A stretch of 33,872 nt of DNA from Bacteroidota bacterium (GTDB taxonomy: Bacteria; Bacteroidota; Bacteroidia; Cytophagales; Cyclobacteriaceae): NCBI GenBank assembly GCA_024280115.1, contig JAJRQT010000034.1:1-33872 (forward strand), read 5' to 3'. The notes beneath the pieces are model-generated. The model searched no databases and was not told where the DNA came from. It saw only the letters and a program-made list of their open reading frames with translations. Positions 16,662 through 25,389 of the stretch are shown here, in pieces; positions within the stretch are counted from its first letter, which is position 1; the number at the start of each line of letters is the position of its first letter. The position numbers and the translations under genes are program-made.

Positions 16662-17837
16662 CTATTGTACTGGAGGCAAGAGCCTTACCATAATGATCCC
16701 TTCAATATTCCGGATTTTTTTCACCTGTTCCTCAGAAACATCATTATCTATATCAATGATATTATAGGCAATATCGCCTCTGTGCCTATTCAACATATTT
16801 GCAATATTAATGTTCTCATCAGCTAAAACGGCCGTGATATTACCAACCATCTTTGGAATATTTTTATTGGCAATTATCAGCCTGAAGCCACCATTCCTGG
16901 CCATTCCTGTGTTGGGGAAATTGACTGAATTTTTAATGTTTCCGTTTTCGAGGAAATCTTTTATTTGGTCAACAGCCATTACCGCACAGTTGGATTCGGA
17001 CTCCGGCGTGGAAGCGCCAAGATGCGGAATGCCTATAACTTTATCATGCTTTAATAATTCTTCATCCGGGAAATCCGTCACAAATGAGGCGACCTTACCG
17101 CTTTCAAATGCTCCGAATAGATCTTCCTTATTTACCAGTCCACCACGGGCAAAATTCATGATCCGTACACCGTTTTTCATAACCTCGAATTTTGATTTAT
17201 TAAGAAAACCACTGGTAGAATCAAGCAGAGGAATGTGTAAACTAATATAATCTGACTGGCTTAACAGGCTGTCCAGACTGATTGCCTTTTCCACATTTTT
17301 AGATAATGCCCATGCGGAATCAATGGAAATGTATGGATCAAATCCGACCACTCTCATGCCAAGAGCTTCCGCTGCGTTGGCGACCAGCATTCCAATCGCC
17401 CCCAGGCCGATTACGCCAAGAGTTTTTCCATATAATTCCGGCCCAACGAAATTTGATTTACCTTTCTCCACAAGCTTAGGAACATCGTCGCCCTTGCCAA
17501 TCAGACCTGAGCCCCAATTAATGCCCTGCACCAGGTTTCTGCTTGATAGAAGCAATGATGCAATCACCAATTCTTTTACCGCATTGGCGTTGGCACCCGG
17601 AGTATTGAAAACCACGATACCTTTATCCGTACACTTTTCAATGGGAATGTTATTTACTCCGGCACCGGCCCTTCCAATGGCCTTTAGATTTGGTGAGAAT
17701 TCAATATCGTGCATCTTTGCACTTCTCACTAAGATAGCATCTGGTGTCGCAAACTCAGATGCTACTTCATAATGATCCATAGGAAATCTTTGCAATCCTA
17801 CTGCGGAAATTTTATTTAATGTCTGTATTCTAAACAT
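16662..17837 (-). CDS. serA: D-3-phosphoglycerate dehydrogenase
   Basis: 391 residues from the ATG at 17837. A longer frame reaches 17879, but that would overlap serC by 20 bases and add an unconserved tail; MFRIQTLNKI fits the usual start and leaves 22 bases after serC. The Rossmann motif GLGAIG is at 144-149, the catalytic Arg in NFARGG (about 231) and the catalytic His in PHLGASTPE (about 272). A C-terminal ACT-type domain (from about 310: FRLIIANKNIPKMVGNITAV) suggests amino-acid feedback control. It oxidises 3-phosphoglycerate to 3-phosphohydroxypyruvate, the first step of serine synthesis, in the cytoplasm. It sits between serC and DUF1015 in one operon. Confidence 0.93.
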   Translation of the reverse strand: MFRIQTLNKISAVGLQRFPMDHYEVASEFATPDAILVRSAKMHDIEFSPNLKAIGRAGAGVNNIPIEKCTDKGIVVFNTPGANANAVKELVIASLLLSSRNLVQGINWGSGLIGKGDDVPKLVEKGKSNFVGPELYGKTLGVIGLGAIGMLVANAAEALGMRVVGFDPYISIDSAWALSKNVEKAISLDSLLSQSDYISLHIPLLDSTSGFLNKSKFEVMKNGVRIMNFARGGLVNKEDLFGAFESGKVASFVTDFPDEELLKHDKVIGIPHLGASTPESESNCAVMAVDQIKDFLENGNIKNSVNFPNTGMARNGGFRLIIANKNIPKMVGNITAVLADENINIANMLNRHRGDIAYNIIDIDNDVSEEQVKKIRNIEGIIMVRLLPPVQ

Positions 17838-17859
17838 GATAATATGGCAGTTAAAAAAG

Positions 17860-18942
17860 TTATTTGTTTTTAAGTTCAAAATCTTTCATGAAGTCCACCA
17901 GCGCTTTCACACCTTCAGTTGGCATGGCATTGTAAATACTCGCTCTCATACCTCCAACGCTTCTATGGCCTTTCAATGTTTTCAATCCCGAGGCTGCAGC
18001 TTCTTTGATGAATTTAGCATCTAGTTCTTCGCTGGTAGTTACAAACGGGACATTCATTGTTGACCTTGAATTTGTGGCAGTAGTTCCGTTGAAAAGCTTT
18101 GAATTATCGAGAAAATCATAAAGCCATCCTGCTTTCTCTTCATTTATTTTCTGCATTTCAGCAACGCCGCCTTTTGCGATTAACCATTCAAAAACCAAAC
18201 CTGCTACATAAACTGCATAGGTCGGAGGAGTATTGAACATAGAGCCATTATCCGCATGGGTTTTGTAATTGAACATTCTTGGGCAGATATCCAGTTCATT
18301 ACCGATCAGATCTTCGAGCACAATTACGATAGCAACCCCTGCCGGGCCAATGTTCTTCTGGGCTCCGGCATATATGATTCCAAACTTAGATACATCGTAC
18401 TCCTGAGCGAGGATATTTGATGACATATCGGCAACTAATGGCACGTTGCCCACTTCGGGTAGTTCTGGAAATGTAGTGCCATAAATGGTATTATTTGTAG
18501 TGATGTGAACATAATCAGCTTCCGGGTCGAACATGTCATTCGAGATCTCCGGGATATAGTTAAATGTCTGGTCTTCGGACGAAGCGACAACATTGACTGT
18601 CCCATATCTCTTTGCCTCGGCGATGGCTTTTTTAGACCATGCCCCGGTATTGATATAATCCGCCTTTTTCTTATCAGAAAACAAGTTCAGTGGCACCATT
18701 CCAAACTGGCTGGAAGCACCTCCATGTAAAAACAGTATTTTATAGTTATCTGGCACCGACATCAGAGACTTCAAATTTTCAATAGCCCCGTTAAAAATTG
18801 CCGTATATTCAGGAGATCTGTGACTCATCTCCATTACAGACATTCCGTTACCTTGATAATCGACTAAGTCTTTTTGTGCTTTTTCGAGCACTTCAACCGG
18901 TAATGTTGCCGGTCCCGCAGAAAAATTATATACTCTTGGCAT
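17860..18942 (-). CDS. serC: Phosphoserine aminotransferase
   Basis: 360 residues from the ATG at 18942, the family norm. The longer frame to 19008 adds 22 unconserved residues; MPRVYNFSAGPATLPVEVLE is the typical SerC start. The PLP lysine is in AGAQKNIGPAG (Lys196), with HGGAS, VADMSSNIL and HITTNNTIYGT as cofactor- and substrate-site blocks, and GHRSVGGMRASIYNAMP at the C-terminus. It converts 3-phosphohydroxypyruvate plus glutamate to phosphoserine (and may also act in pyridoxal synthesis). It is the first enzyme gene of serC-serA-DUF1015. A short Ser/Cys-rich frame ends 32 bases before its start and may regulate it. Confidence 0.94.
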   Translation of the reverse strand: MPRVYNFSAGPATLPVEVLEKAQKDLVDYQGNGMSVMEMSHRSPEYTAIFNGAIENLKSLMSVPDNYKILFLHGGASSQFGMVPLNLFSDKKKADYINTGAWSKKAIAEAKRYGTVNVVASSEDQTFNYIPEISNDMFDPEADYVHITTNNTIYGTTFPELPEVGNVPLVADMSSNILAQEYDVSKFGIIYAGAQKNIGPAGVAIVIVLEDLIGNELDICPRMFNYKTHADNGSMFNTPPTYAVYVAGLVFEWLIAKGGVAEMQKINEEKAGWLYDFLDNSKLFNGTTATNSRSTMNVPFVTTSEELDAKFIKEAAASGLKTLKGHRSVGGMRASIYNAMPTEGVKALVDFMKDFELKNK

Positions 18943-18974
18943 TTGAATAATAGTATGATGGTTTAATAAAATTA

Positions 18975-19151
18975 TTAATTTGAAATGATGGAAGAAGCTG
19001 AAAAGCAAGCAGCGAATTGCTTCCTACACGAAGCCGGGTTACCGGCAAAAGCGTTGGATAAATCTGTGGGAAATGATGAATTTGAAACAATTGGGTTGAA
19101 ACATTTTTCGATCATTCTCCTGTCAATAGTTTGTTGCTGTGCTATCTTCAT
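18975..19151 (-). CDS. Candidate Ser/Cys-rich leader peptide before serC
   Basis: A 58-residue frame starts at the ATG at 19151 (the frame itself is open to 19193) and ends 32 bases before serC. It contains nine serines and three cysteines: IDRRMIEKC at the start, then VSNSS, NPASC and FSASSIISN. The transcript would fold several ways: GCCGG/CCGGC with a four-base loop (19033-19046), GCTTC/GAAGC nearby, and AAGCAA/TTGCTT further 3'. Composition, location and alternative hairpins suggest a translated leader sensing seryl- or cysteinyl-tRNA. No downstream T-run terminator is visible, so the mechanism is unclear. The opposite strand also has an open frame here; coding on either strand is unproven. 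Confidence 0.4.
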   Translation of the reverse strand: MKIAQQQTIDRRMIEKCFNPIVSNSSFPTDLSNAFAGNPASCRKQFAACFSASSIISN

Positions 19152-19190
19152 GACTTCCGAATTTGGACTATATTTTTTAATAAATAAGAC

Positions 19191-19218
19191 CAATTTTAAA
19201 TGATGCTGCGAAGATCAA
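19191..19218 (-). promoter_or_regulatory. Candidate Bacteroidota-type promoter for the serC operon
   Basis: On the minus strand TTG (19218-19216) is followed after 17 bases by TAAAATTG (19198-19191), one mismatch from the Bacteroidota -7 element TAnnTTTG. It would place transcription start upstream of the ATG at 19151, favouring that start for the leader frame. Such matches arise by chance in AT-rich DNA. Confidence 0.3.
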
Positions 19219-19349
19219 CCTTAATCTTGAAAGATTCAAGATTTGAAGAATATAAAATGTGTAAAGAGTTTGTTTTTTAATTAATGGGAATTATCATGTT
19301 ATTCGATTTCTGAATTTCAGTAAATTTATCTTTCATTATTCAGATCAAT

Positions 19350-19757
19350 ATGTGGAAATGCCCTCAATGTAAACGGACTTTTATAACAAAAAATCAATGG
19401 CATTCTTGCGTAATAGTAAGTCCTGAAGAGATTTTTATAAACAAACCCAGATTTGTAAAGGAGTTATACAATGAAATTTTAAGGAGATCCGCCTCATTTG
19501 GCGATATAAAGATAGATACCACATTGAGTTGCTTATATCTTGTTGGGAAATACAGATTTCTTGCAGTAAAACCTCAGAATCAGGGATTGATAATAGAATT
19601 TGCACTGGACAGAAATGAAGATATTTTTCCTGTAATCAAGACAGTCCGGATAAGCAAGAATCAGTTTGTCCATCGCGTAAAACTTGATAGCCTGGAAGAT
19701 TTAAACTCACAGATAATGTCCGGGATAAAAGAAGCTTATTTTTTAAAAAACAGGTGA
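19350..19757 (+). CDS. DUF5655 domain protein with N-terminal CxxC motif
   Basis: 135 residues. The first twenty, MWKCPQCKRTFITKNQWHSC, carry CPQC and a later HSC, a small zinc-ribbon-like start typical of one DUF5655 subgroup. The body (KIDTTLSCLYLVGKYRFLAVKP, then KTVRISKNQFVHRVKLDSLEDL) is the DUF5655 alpha/beta domain. Function is unknown; it is small, cytoplasmic and complete. It is divergent from serC, and the 150 bases before it are AT-rich without other features. It ends 121 bases before the PLP decarboxylase in the same direction. Confidence 0.8.
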   Translation: MWKCPQCKRTFITKNQWHSCVIVSPEEIFINKPRFVKELYNEILRRSASFGDIKIDTTLSCLYLVGKYRFLAVKPQNQGLIIEFALDRNEDIFPVIKTVRISKNQFVHRVKLDSLEDLNSQIMSGIKEAYFLKNR

Positions 19758-19878
19758 GTATGGATGATAAATTATCACCAGCAAAAAAGTTATTATTACC
19801 AATCTCTAATTTCATCTTCCTCCTATTATTGATCAATTAAAGAATTGCCCTTATATTCGATCGATAAAATGAAAATTT

Positions 19879-21294
19879 ATGGAGATTGAAGAATTCAGGA
19901 AAAACGGATATAAGCTTATCGATTGGATTGCGGATTATTATAGTGGTATTGAGAAATTTCCAGTGAAATCACAGGTTAACCCCAGGGAAATATATAACTC
20001 GATACCTGTTGAAGCACCTGCTGACTCAGAAGATTTCGATGAGATTTTAAAAGATTTTGACGATAAAATATTAAAGGGGATAACTCACTGGCAACAACCC
20101 TCATTTTTTGCCTATTTCAATGCAAACACAAGTTTTCCATCGATTTTAGGTGAGTTATTGACTTCCGCTATTGGCGCCCAGTGTATGATTTGGGATACCT
20201 CGCCTGCTGCGGCAGAGCTGGAAGAAAAGGTTTGCGAATGGATAAAAAAGGCCAGCAATCTTCCGGGAGATTGGCATGGGGTAATTCAGGATACTGCATC
20301 TACAGCAACACTTTGTGCATTACTTATGGCCCGCGAAAGACATTCCAATTTCATGGTCAATAAAAGCGGATTTGAAGCCGGGGCCAGGTACATTATATAT
20401 TGTTCAACTGAGGCGCATTCTTCGATCGAAAAAGATGTTAAAATCGCAGGATTTGGGAGTGATCAAATTAGGAAAATTGCTGTCGATGATCAGTTTGCCA
20501 TGATTTCGCAAGCGCTTGATCAGCAGATTCAAAAAGATTTAGCTGAGGATTTCATTCCGCTCTTTGTTGTATCTGCTGTAGGGACGACCGGCTCTCATGC
20601 CATTGATCCGGTGAGCGCAATCGGTGAGATTTGCCGAAAACATGGTCTATTTCATCATGTGGATGCGGCCCATGCTGGAAATGCAGCTATTTTGCCGGAA
20701 TTCCGATGGATGCTCGATGGTTTGGAGTTGGCGGATTCCTACGTTTTCAATCCTCACAAATGGATGTTTACAAATTTTGACTGTTCCCTGTTTTATACGA
20801 ACGATAAAGAGACGCTTATTAAAACCTTTGAAATACTTCCAGAGTATTTAAAAACAGATTCTGGAAAAGAGGTTAACAATTACAGAGATTGGGGAATTCA
20901 GCTTGGTCGCCGGTTCAGAGCGTTGAAGCTTTGGTTTGTATTGCGGAGCTATGGGTTGGAGGGCATCAGGGCTAAGTTCAGAGAGCATATCAGCCTCACT
21001 CAGCAATTTACTCAACAGCTTAAAGATGACGGGAGATTTGAGATTTTAGCTCCTGTCCCATTGAATCTTGTGTGTTTCTGGTTTAAACCTGTGGGAGAAG
21101 TTTCATTGGAAAACGTAAATGAATTGAATGAAAAGCTGGAGCATTCAATTAATAAAACTGGAAAAGCATATATTACTCACACAAAATTGAATGGAAAATA
21201 CACACTTCGGGTTTGTATCGGTCAGACCAATGTAGAAAAAAAGCATGTCGATGATTTATTTAAATTGTTGACTGAGCAGGTGGAGATTTTATAG
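19879..21294 (+). CDS. Group II PLP-dependent amino-acid decarboxylase (AADC-like)
   Basis: 471 residues, the size of aromatic-L-amino-acid or related decarboxylases. The PLP lysine is Lys294 in NPHKW; HVDAAHAG is at 260-267 with the PLP-binding Asp262, a substrate/PLP-stacking His180 lies in STEAHSS, and VSAVGTTGSHAIDP spans 231-244. The N-terminus (RKNGYKLIDWIADYY and the GITHWQQPSFFAYF block) is standard for the family. It would remove CO2 from tyrosine, tryptophan, DOPA or a similar acid, giving an amine, in the cytoplasm. Substrate cannot be fixed by eye. It has ATG at 19879 after an AT-rich leader. An inverted repeat follows at 21336. Confidence 0.88.
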   Translation: MEIEEFRKNGYKLIDWIADYYSGIEKFPVKSQVNPREIYNSIPVEAPADSEDFDEILKDFDDKILKGITHWQQPSFFAYFNANTSFPSILGELLTSAIGAQCMIWDTSPAAAELEEKVCEWIKKASNLPGDWHGVIQDTASTATLCALLMARERHSNFMVNKSGFEAGARYIIYCSTEAHSSIEKDVKIAGFGSDQIRKIAVDDQFAMISQALDQQIQKDLAEDFIPLFVVSAVGTTGSHAIDPVSAIGEICRKHGLFHHVDAAHAGNAAILPEFRWMLDGLELADSYVFNPHKWMFTNFDCSLFYTNDKETLIKTFEILPEYLKTDSGKEVNNYRDWGIQLGRRFRALKLWFVLRSYGLEGIRAKFREHISLTQQFTQQLKDDGRFEILAPVPLNLVCFWFKPVGEVSLENVNELNEKLEHSINKTGKAYITHTKLNGKYTLRVCIGQTNVEKKHVDDLFKLLTEQVEIL

Positions 21295-21335
21295 AAGATT
21301 ATTTACTTTATTGAAGTTGTTTTTTAACATAGACC

Positions 21336-21355
21336 TTGATATAGAAATATATCAA
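21336..21355. promoter_or_regulatory. Perfect inverted repeat downstream of the decarboxylase
   Basis: TTGATATA and TATATCAA are perfect 8-base arms around GAAA. It lies 41 bases after the decarboxylase stop and about 200 before the fucosidase start. With a GAAA centre and weak stem it could be a transcription-factor operator for the fucose operon or a poor terminator. No second copy was found. Confidence 0.3.
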
Positions 21356-21553
21356 TTTACAGAATAATCAGTATGAATACCATTAATAGCTTTTTGTTCG
21401 CTTCAGCTGCGACCATTAACCCATTGCGCAAACGTTTGACTGGATTCATCACGAATAATCAACTATGTTTACTTATTCCAAATTCCATTGGATGCTCGCG
21501 CTTTGATTTATGGATTTTATTTATTTGACACAAAACCTAAAATTATAATCACA

Positions 21554-23101
21554 ATGAAAAAAATACAATTAACCTTTAGCATTCTGGCTATTTTTGTCAT
21601 AGGTGCTTGCGCTCCAGAAAAGAAGAAGGAGGAAGTAAAACAACAGTACACAGCTGATTATGCCTCTTTATCAAAGCACAATCGGCAACCTGATTGGTTT
21701 CAGGATGCGAAGCTGGGCATATATTTCCATTGGGGGGTTTACTCGGTCCCTGCTTATGCCACGGAATGGTATCCACGGAAAATGCACTTCGAAGATGATA
21801 TTGTATATCAACACCATTTGAAAAAATATGGCCATCCTTCCGAATTTGGCTACCACGATTTTGTGCCGATGTTTAAAGCAGAAAATTTCGATGCAGAAGA
21901 ATGGGCGGAATTATTCAAAAAGACCGGCGCAAGATTTGCAGGTCTGGTAGCTGAGCATCATGATGGATACTCAATGTGGGCAAGTAAAATAACACCGTGG
22001 AATACTTTGGAGACCGGTCCGAAGAGGGATATTCTCGGCGAACTCGAAAAAGCCATACATGGCAGGGATATGAAATTAATTACAACTTTTCATCACGCCA
22101 GGAATTTGCAACGGCACGATTCCATTCCGAAGGGAAAAAGTAAACGGGCATTTGGAAGCAGCCACTATCCATTTTTTACAGGAATGCCACCAACTTCGGA
22201 TGATGATAAGTTAAAATATATGTATGGGAATATCCCGGAGGAGCAATGGCTGGAAGAAGTGTGGTTAGGTAAATTGAAGGAAGTAATCGATAATTATCAC
22301 CCCGACATCATTTGGTTTGATTCCTGGCTCGATCAGATACCGGAGCAAAAGCGACAGGAATTTGCTGCATACTTTCTCAATGAAGCCGATAAATTAAATA
22401 AAGAGGTGGTGATTGTCAGAAAACAGGAAGATCTTCCGTTGGATTTCAGCTTGAACGACCTGGAAAAATCTCGGATGAACCGGATAGACAAACAATCATG
22501 GATGACGGATGAAACAATTAGCTATGGAAGCTGGTGTTACACGGAAAATTTGAGGATCAAACCAACAAAAGACCTCATTCATGTATTGGTCGATATTGTG
22601 AGTAAAAATGGCGTCTTATTATTGAATATCTCACCGATGGCCAACGGAACCATTCCTGAAGATCAAAGAAATGTATTGTATGAGATCGGGGAGTGGCTCA
22701 ATGTAAATGGAGAGGCGATATATGAAACCAGGCCATGGATTACTTTTGGCGAAGGGCCAACAAAGGAACCAGAAGGTCATTTCAAGAATCACAATGCATT
22801 TTCGAAGCTGGTTTATTCCAATAAGGACATTCGTTATACCAGCAAGGGGACTACAGTTTATGCTACATTCTTTGGCTGGCCCGATGGAAAAACAGTGCTT
22901 TTAGAAACATTTGCCAAAGGAGCCGCCAGTGGAGACTTAAAAGTCAATACCATTTCATTGCTCGGATATGATGGTGATATTAAGTGGGAAATCAAAGAAA
23001 GTGGCCTGGAGATTTCATTGCCTGATGAAAAAGTGAATGAAATGGCTATTGTTTTTAAATTGATTACTGAAGTTTCATTGCAATTGAAAGAAAATGATTA
23101 A
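21554..23101 (+). CDS. Alpha-L-fucosidase, GH29, lipoprotein
   Basis: 515 residues from the ATG at 21554. The frame is open to 21488, but MKKIQLTFSILAIFVIGAC is a proper lipoprotein signal with Cys19, so the later ATG is chosen. GH29 blocks are clear: DAKLGIYFHWGVYSVP, EWYPRKM, KTGARFAGLVAEHHDGYSMW and DIIWFDSWLD, whose Asp in WFDS is the likely nucleophile. It hydrolyses alpha-L-fucosyl links outside the cytoplasm, probably at the cell surface or in the periplasm. The stop overlaps the next gene by 8 bases, so translation is coupled. It feeds L-fucose to the two oxidative enzymes encoded downstream. Confidence 0.93.
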   Translation: MKKIQLTFSILAIFVIGACAPEKKKEEVKQQYTADYASLSKHNRQPDWFQDAKLGIYFHWGVYSVPAYATEWYPRKMHFEDDIVYQHHLKKYGHPSEFGYHDFVPMFKAENFDAEEWAELFKKTGARFAGLVAEHHDGYSMWASKITPWNTLETGPKRDILGELEKAIHGRDMKLITTFHHARNLQRHDSIPKGKSKRAFGSSHYPFFTGMPPTSDDDKLKYMYGNIPEEQWLEEVWLGKLKEVIDNYHPDIIWFDSWLDQIPEQKRQEFAAYFLNEADKLNKEVVIVRKQEDLPLDFSLNDLEKSRMNRIDKQSWMTDETISYGSWCYTENLRIKPTKDLIHVLVDIVSKNGVLLLNISPMANGTIPEDQRNVLYEIGEWLNVNGEAIYETRPWITFGEGPTKEPEGHFKNHNAFSKLVYSNKDIRYTSKGTTVYATFFGWPDGKTVLLETFAKGAASGDLKVNTISLLGYDGDIKWEIKESGLEISLPDEKVNEMAIVFKLITEVSLQLKEND

Positions 23102-23945
23102 AATCGATGCACATCATCATTTATGGAAATATGCTCCAGAAACCCATGACTGGATTGACAACAGCATGGGGTTGTTGAAAAGAGATTTTTTGCCAGAGCA
23201 TCTTCATGGTGAAATACAGTCTGCAGCTTATCATGGCTGCGTTGCAATTCAGGCAAGTCAGACTGAACAGGAAACAGATTTTCTGATTCAGGAAGCTGAG
23301 AAATATCCATTTATAAAAGGTGTGGTGGGATGGTTAGATCTGAGAGATTGTTCTCTTGATGAGAAGTTGGAGCATTATAGAAAATTTCCGGTGTTAAAAG
23401 GGCTTAGGCATGTTGTTCAAGATGAGCCGGATGAGAAATTTTTATTGAACAAAGATTTCATGAGGGGGATTTCACTGCTTGAAAAGTATGATTTTACATA
23501 TGACATCCTGATATTTCCAGAACATTTGAAAGTAGCTAATGAATTTGTTAAACATTTCCCAAATCAGAAATTCGTGCTTGACCATATTGCCAAGCCGACT
23601 ATTAAAAAAGGAGTCATTTCTCCATGGAAGGAGGACATTTTAAAATTGGCGGAAAATAAAAATGTGTATTGCAAAGTGTCTGGTATGGTGACTGAAGCGG
23701 ATTGGAACCATTGGAAATATGAAGATTTTATCCCTTATCTGGATGTGGTTTATAAGGCTTTTGGAGTTGATCGACTGATGATTGGTTCTGACTGGCCGGT
23801 TTGTAATCTGGCCGGATCTTATAAAGAAGTTATGGAAATTGTTGAAAATTATTCACCTAATGACGAAGCAAAGGAGAAAGTGTTAGGAAGTAATGCGATT
23901 GAGTTTTATGGATTAAACGTACCCGATGGAAAAATTACAATATAA
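23094..23945 (+). CDS. L-fuconolactonase-like amidohydrolase (COG3618)
   Basis: 283 residues. The start KIDAHHHLWKY has the HxH metal motif of amidohydrolase_2 lactonases; ARH-type blocks follow, with GLRHVVQDEPD, VLDHIAKP and the late MIGSDWPVCNL, whose Asp is a metal or acid-base ligand. This family opens sugar lactones such as L-fucono-1,5-lactone and L-rhamnonolactone, and 2-pyrone-4,6-dicarboxylate in other branches. Its location between an alpha-L-fucosidase and a sugar-oxidising aldo/keto reductase supports L-fuconolactone. It overlaps the fucosidase by 8 bases and the reductase by 20. It has no signal peptide and acts in the cytoplasm. Confidence 0.87.
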   Translation: MIKIDAHHHLWKYAPETHDWIDNSMGLLKRDFLPEHLHGEIQSAAYHGCVAIQASQTEQETDFLIQEAEKYPFIKGVVGWLDLRDCSLDEKLEHYRKFPVLKGLRHVVQDEPDEKFLLNKDFMRGISLLEKYDFTYDILIFPEHLKVANEFVKHFPNQKFVLDHIAKPTIKKGVISPWKEDILKLAENKNVYCKVSGMVTEADWNHWKYEDFIPYLDVVYKAFGVDRLMIGSDWPVCNLAGSYKEVMEIVENYSPNDEAKEKVLGSNAIEFYGLNVPDGKITI

Positions 23946-24978
23946 AGCTGAACTCGGCAAAACCGGGTTGATGATGCCTCCCATTATATTCGGAACCAGC
24001 GCACTGGGTAATTTATACAAAGTGCTCACGGATGATACTAAGTTGGGGATAATGTATAATTGGTTTAAATGGGTGGATGCTCCTGTAGTGATCGATACTG
24101 CGGGTAAATACGGCGCAGGACTTGCCCTTGAAGTAATTGGAAATGGACTAAGAACGCTTGGCATTAAACCTGAAGACATCATTATTTCCAATAAATTGGG
24201 ATGGCTGAGGACGGAACTAATTACGGCTGAACCGACTTTTGAAACCGGTGTTTGGGTTGATTTAAAAAATGACGCAGTCCAGAAAATAAGCTATGATGGA
24301 ATAATGGAGTGTCATGAGCAGGGATTGCAATTGCTTGGGGGTGATTATAATACCGAGTTAGTATCAGTTCATGACCCAGACGAATATCTAGGCCAGGCCA
24401 GAACTGTGTCACAGCGAAAGCGACGAATGGATGATATCCTTGAGGCTTACCGGGCATTATTCGAGCTTAAAAAGCAAGGGAAGGTTGCTGCCATAGGCAT
24501 TGGCTCGAAAGATTGGAAGATCATCAAATTGATCTCAGAAAATGTAAATTTAGATTGGGTGATGCTGGCTACAACTTATACCATAATGAGCCACCCTAAA
24601 GAGTTGATTGATTTTATCAATGACTTGGCTAAACAAAATATTTCAGTTATAAATTCTGCGGTTTTTCATAGCGGATTCCTAACAGGAAGTGATTTTTATA
24701 ATTATGTGAAGCTTGATCATAGCTCACCAGAATCTCAACATTTATATGAATGGCGAGATCAATTTTATAAAATTTGTGAACGGCACAATGTCACTCCTTC
24801 AGATGTATGCATTTTGTTTGGGTTATCACATCCGGGAATTATTGGAATAGCGCTAAATACAAGCAGGCCGCAGGCAATAGAAAAAAATGTTGCATTAATG
24901 AAAACAGCTTTGCCGCAAAAAATTTGGAAAGACTTAAAAAATATCGGATTAATTGAAAAAGACTATGATTATATATAA
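23926..24978 (+). CDS. Aldo/keto reductase, probable L-fucose (D-threo-aldose) dehydrogenase
   Basis: 350 residues. The N-terminus KAELGKTGLMMPPIIFGTSALGN is the usual aldo/keto reductase opening, with ATG at 23926 overlapping the lactonase by 20 bases. The catalytic tetrad is visible: Asp and Tyr in DTAGKYG, Lys in IISNKLG and His in VSVHD. C-terminal NTSRPQAIEKNVALMK is the cofactor-binding helix of this branch, which includes galactose/L-fucose dehydrogenases. In this operon it would oxidise L-fucose to L-fuconolactone with NAD(P)+. It is cytoplasmic. Later steps (fuconate dehydratase, keto-deoxy-fuconate processing) are not in the window. A D-arabinose- or galactose-oxidising role is the main alternative. 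Confidence 0.85.
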   Translation: MEKLQYKAELGKTGLMMPPIIFGTSALGNLYKVLTDDTKLGIMYNWFKWVDAPVVIDTAGKYGAGLALEVIGNGLRTLGIKPEDIIISNKLGWLRTELITAEPTFETGVWVDLKNDAVQKISYDGIMECHEQGLQLLGGDYNTELVSVHDPDEYLGQARTVSQRKRRMDDILEAYRALFELKKQGKVAAIGIGSKDWKIIKLISENVNLDWVMLATTYTIMSHPKELIDFINDLAKQNISVINSAVFHSGFLTGSDFYNYVKLDHSSPESQHLYEWRDQFYKICERHNVTPSDVCILFGLSHPGIIGIALNTSRPQAIEKNVALMKTALPQKIWKDLKNIGLIEKDYDYI

Positions 24979-25389
24979 TTACATTAATTCTTGTTTTTTA
25001 ACCTTGTATATAATCGAACTCTTAATTCTGTAAGTGTACATTTTGTATCAAGACCGATAGTTTGACGAATTACATCCGTTATAATCAAAACACAATTTGA
25101 CTTTAATTATTCTTTACGCTATCTGAAATGGGAACTATCTAAAGATATTTTTGTTTTCAATTATATAAAAATGTTTTTTTATTACTTAACTGCCCGAAGT
25201 CAATGGTTTGGATTCCATTTACTTTTCTCCCTGATTCAGGTGCCTCAATAGCGGTTTCTCTGCATTTTTTCAAAAATAACACTGCTTTAAAATCCAGATA
25301 GTAAATGATCATTCCCTGCCGAGGACCTTAAATTGATTTTTAGTCAATTGATTTAAATTTTTTTTTTCAATCTACTTAACACTCAAGCC
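24979..25389. other. AT-rich intergenic region
   Basis: 411 bases between two genes on the same strand. I see no coding frame, no terminator stem after the reductase, and no repeat shared with the rest of the window. A TCAATTGA-type palindrome just before a long T-run (near 25343-25370) lies upstream of the FISUMP start and may be part of its promoter. Confidence 0.3.

Noticed and set aside
17838..17879. Longer start for serA
   Set aside because: It would overlap serC and adds an unconserved tail; the ATG at 17837 gives the usual N-terminus.
18943..19008. Longer start for serC
   Set aside because: The 22 extra residues are unlike SerC, whose standard MPRVYNFSAGPA start is at 18942.
18985..19203. 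Plus-strand ORF of 72 residues opposite the serC leader
   Set aside because: It is antisense to the Ser/Cys-rich frame, has no plausible homologue and no start context; the leader frame on the other strand fits location and composition better.
21488..21553. Longer start for the GH29 gene
   Set aside because: The later ATG at 21554 begins a complete lipoprotein signal peptide; the extension would bury it.
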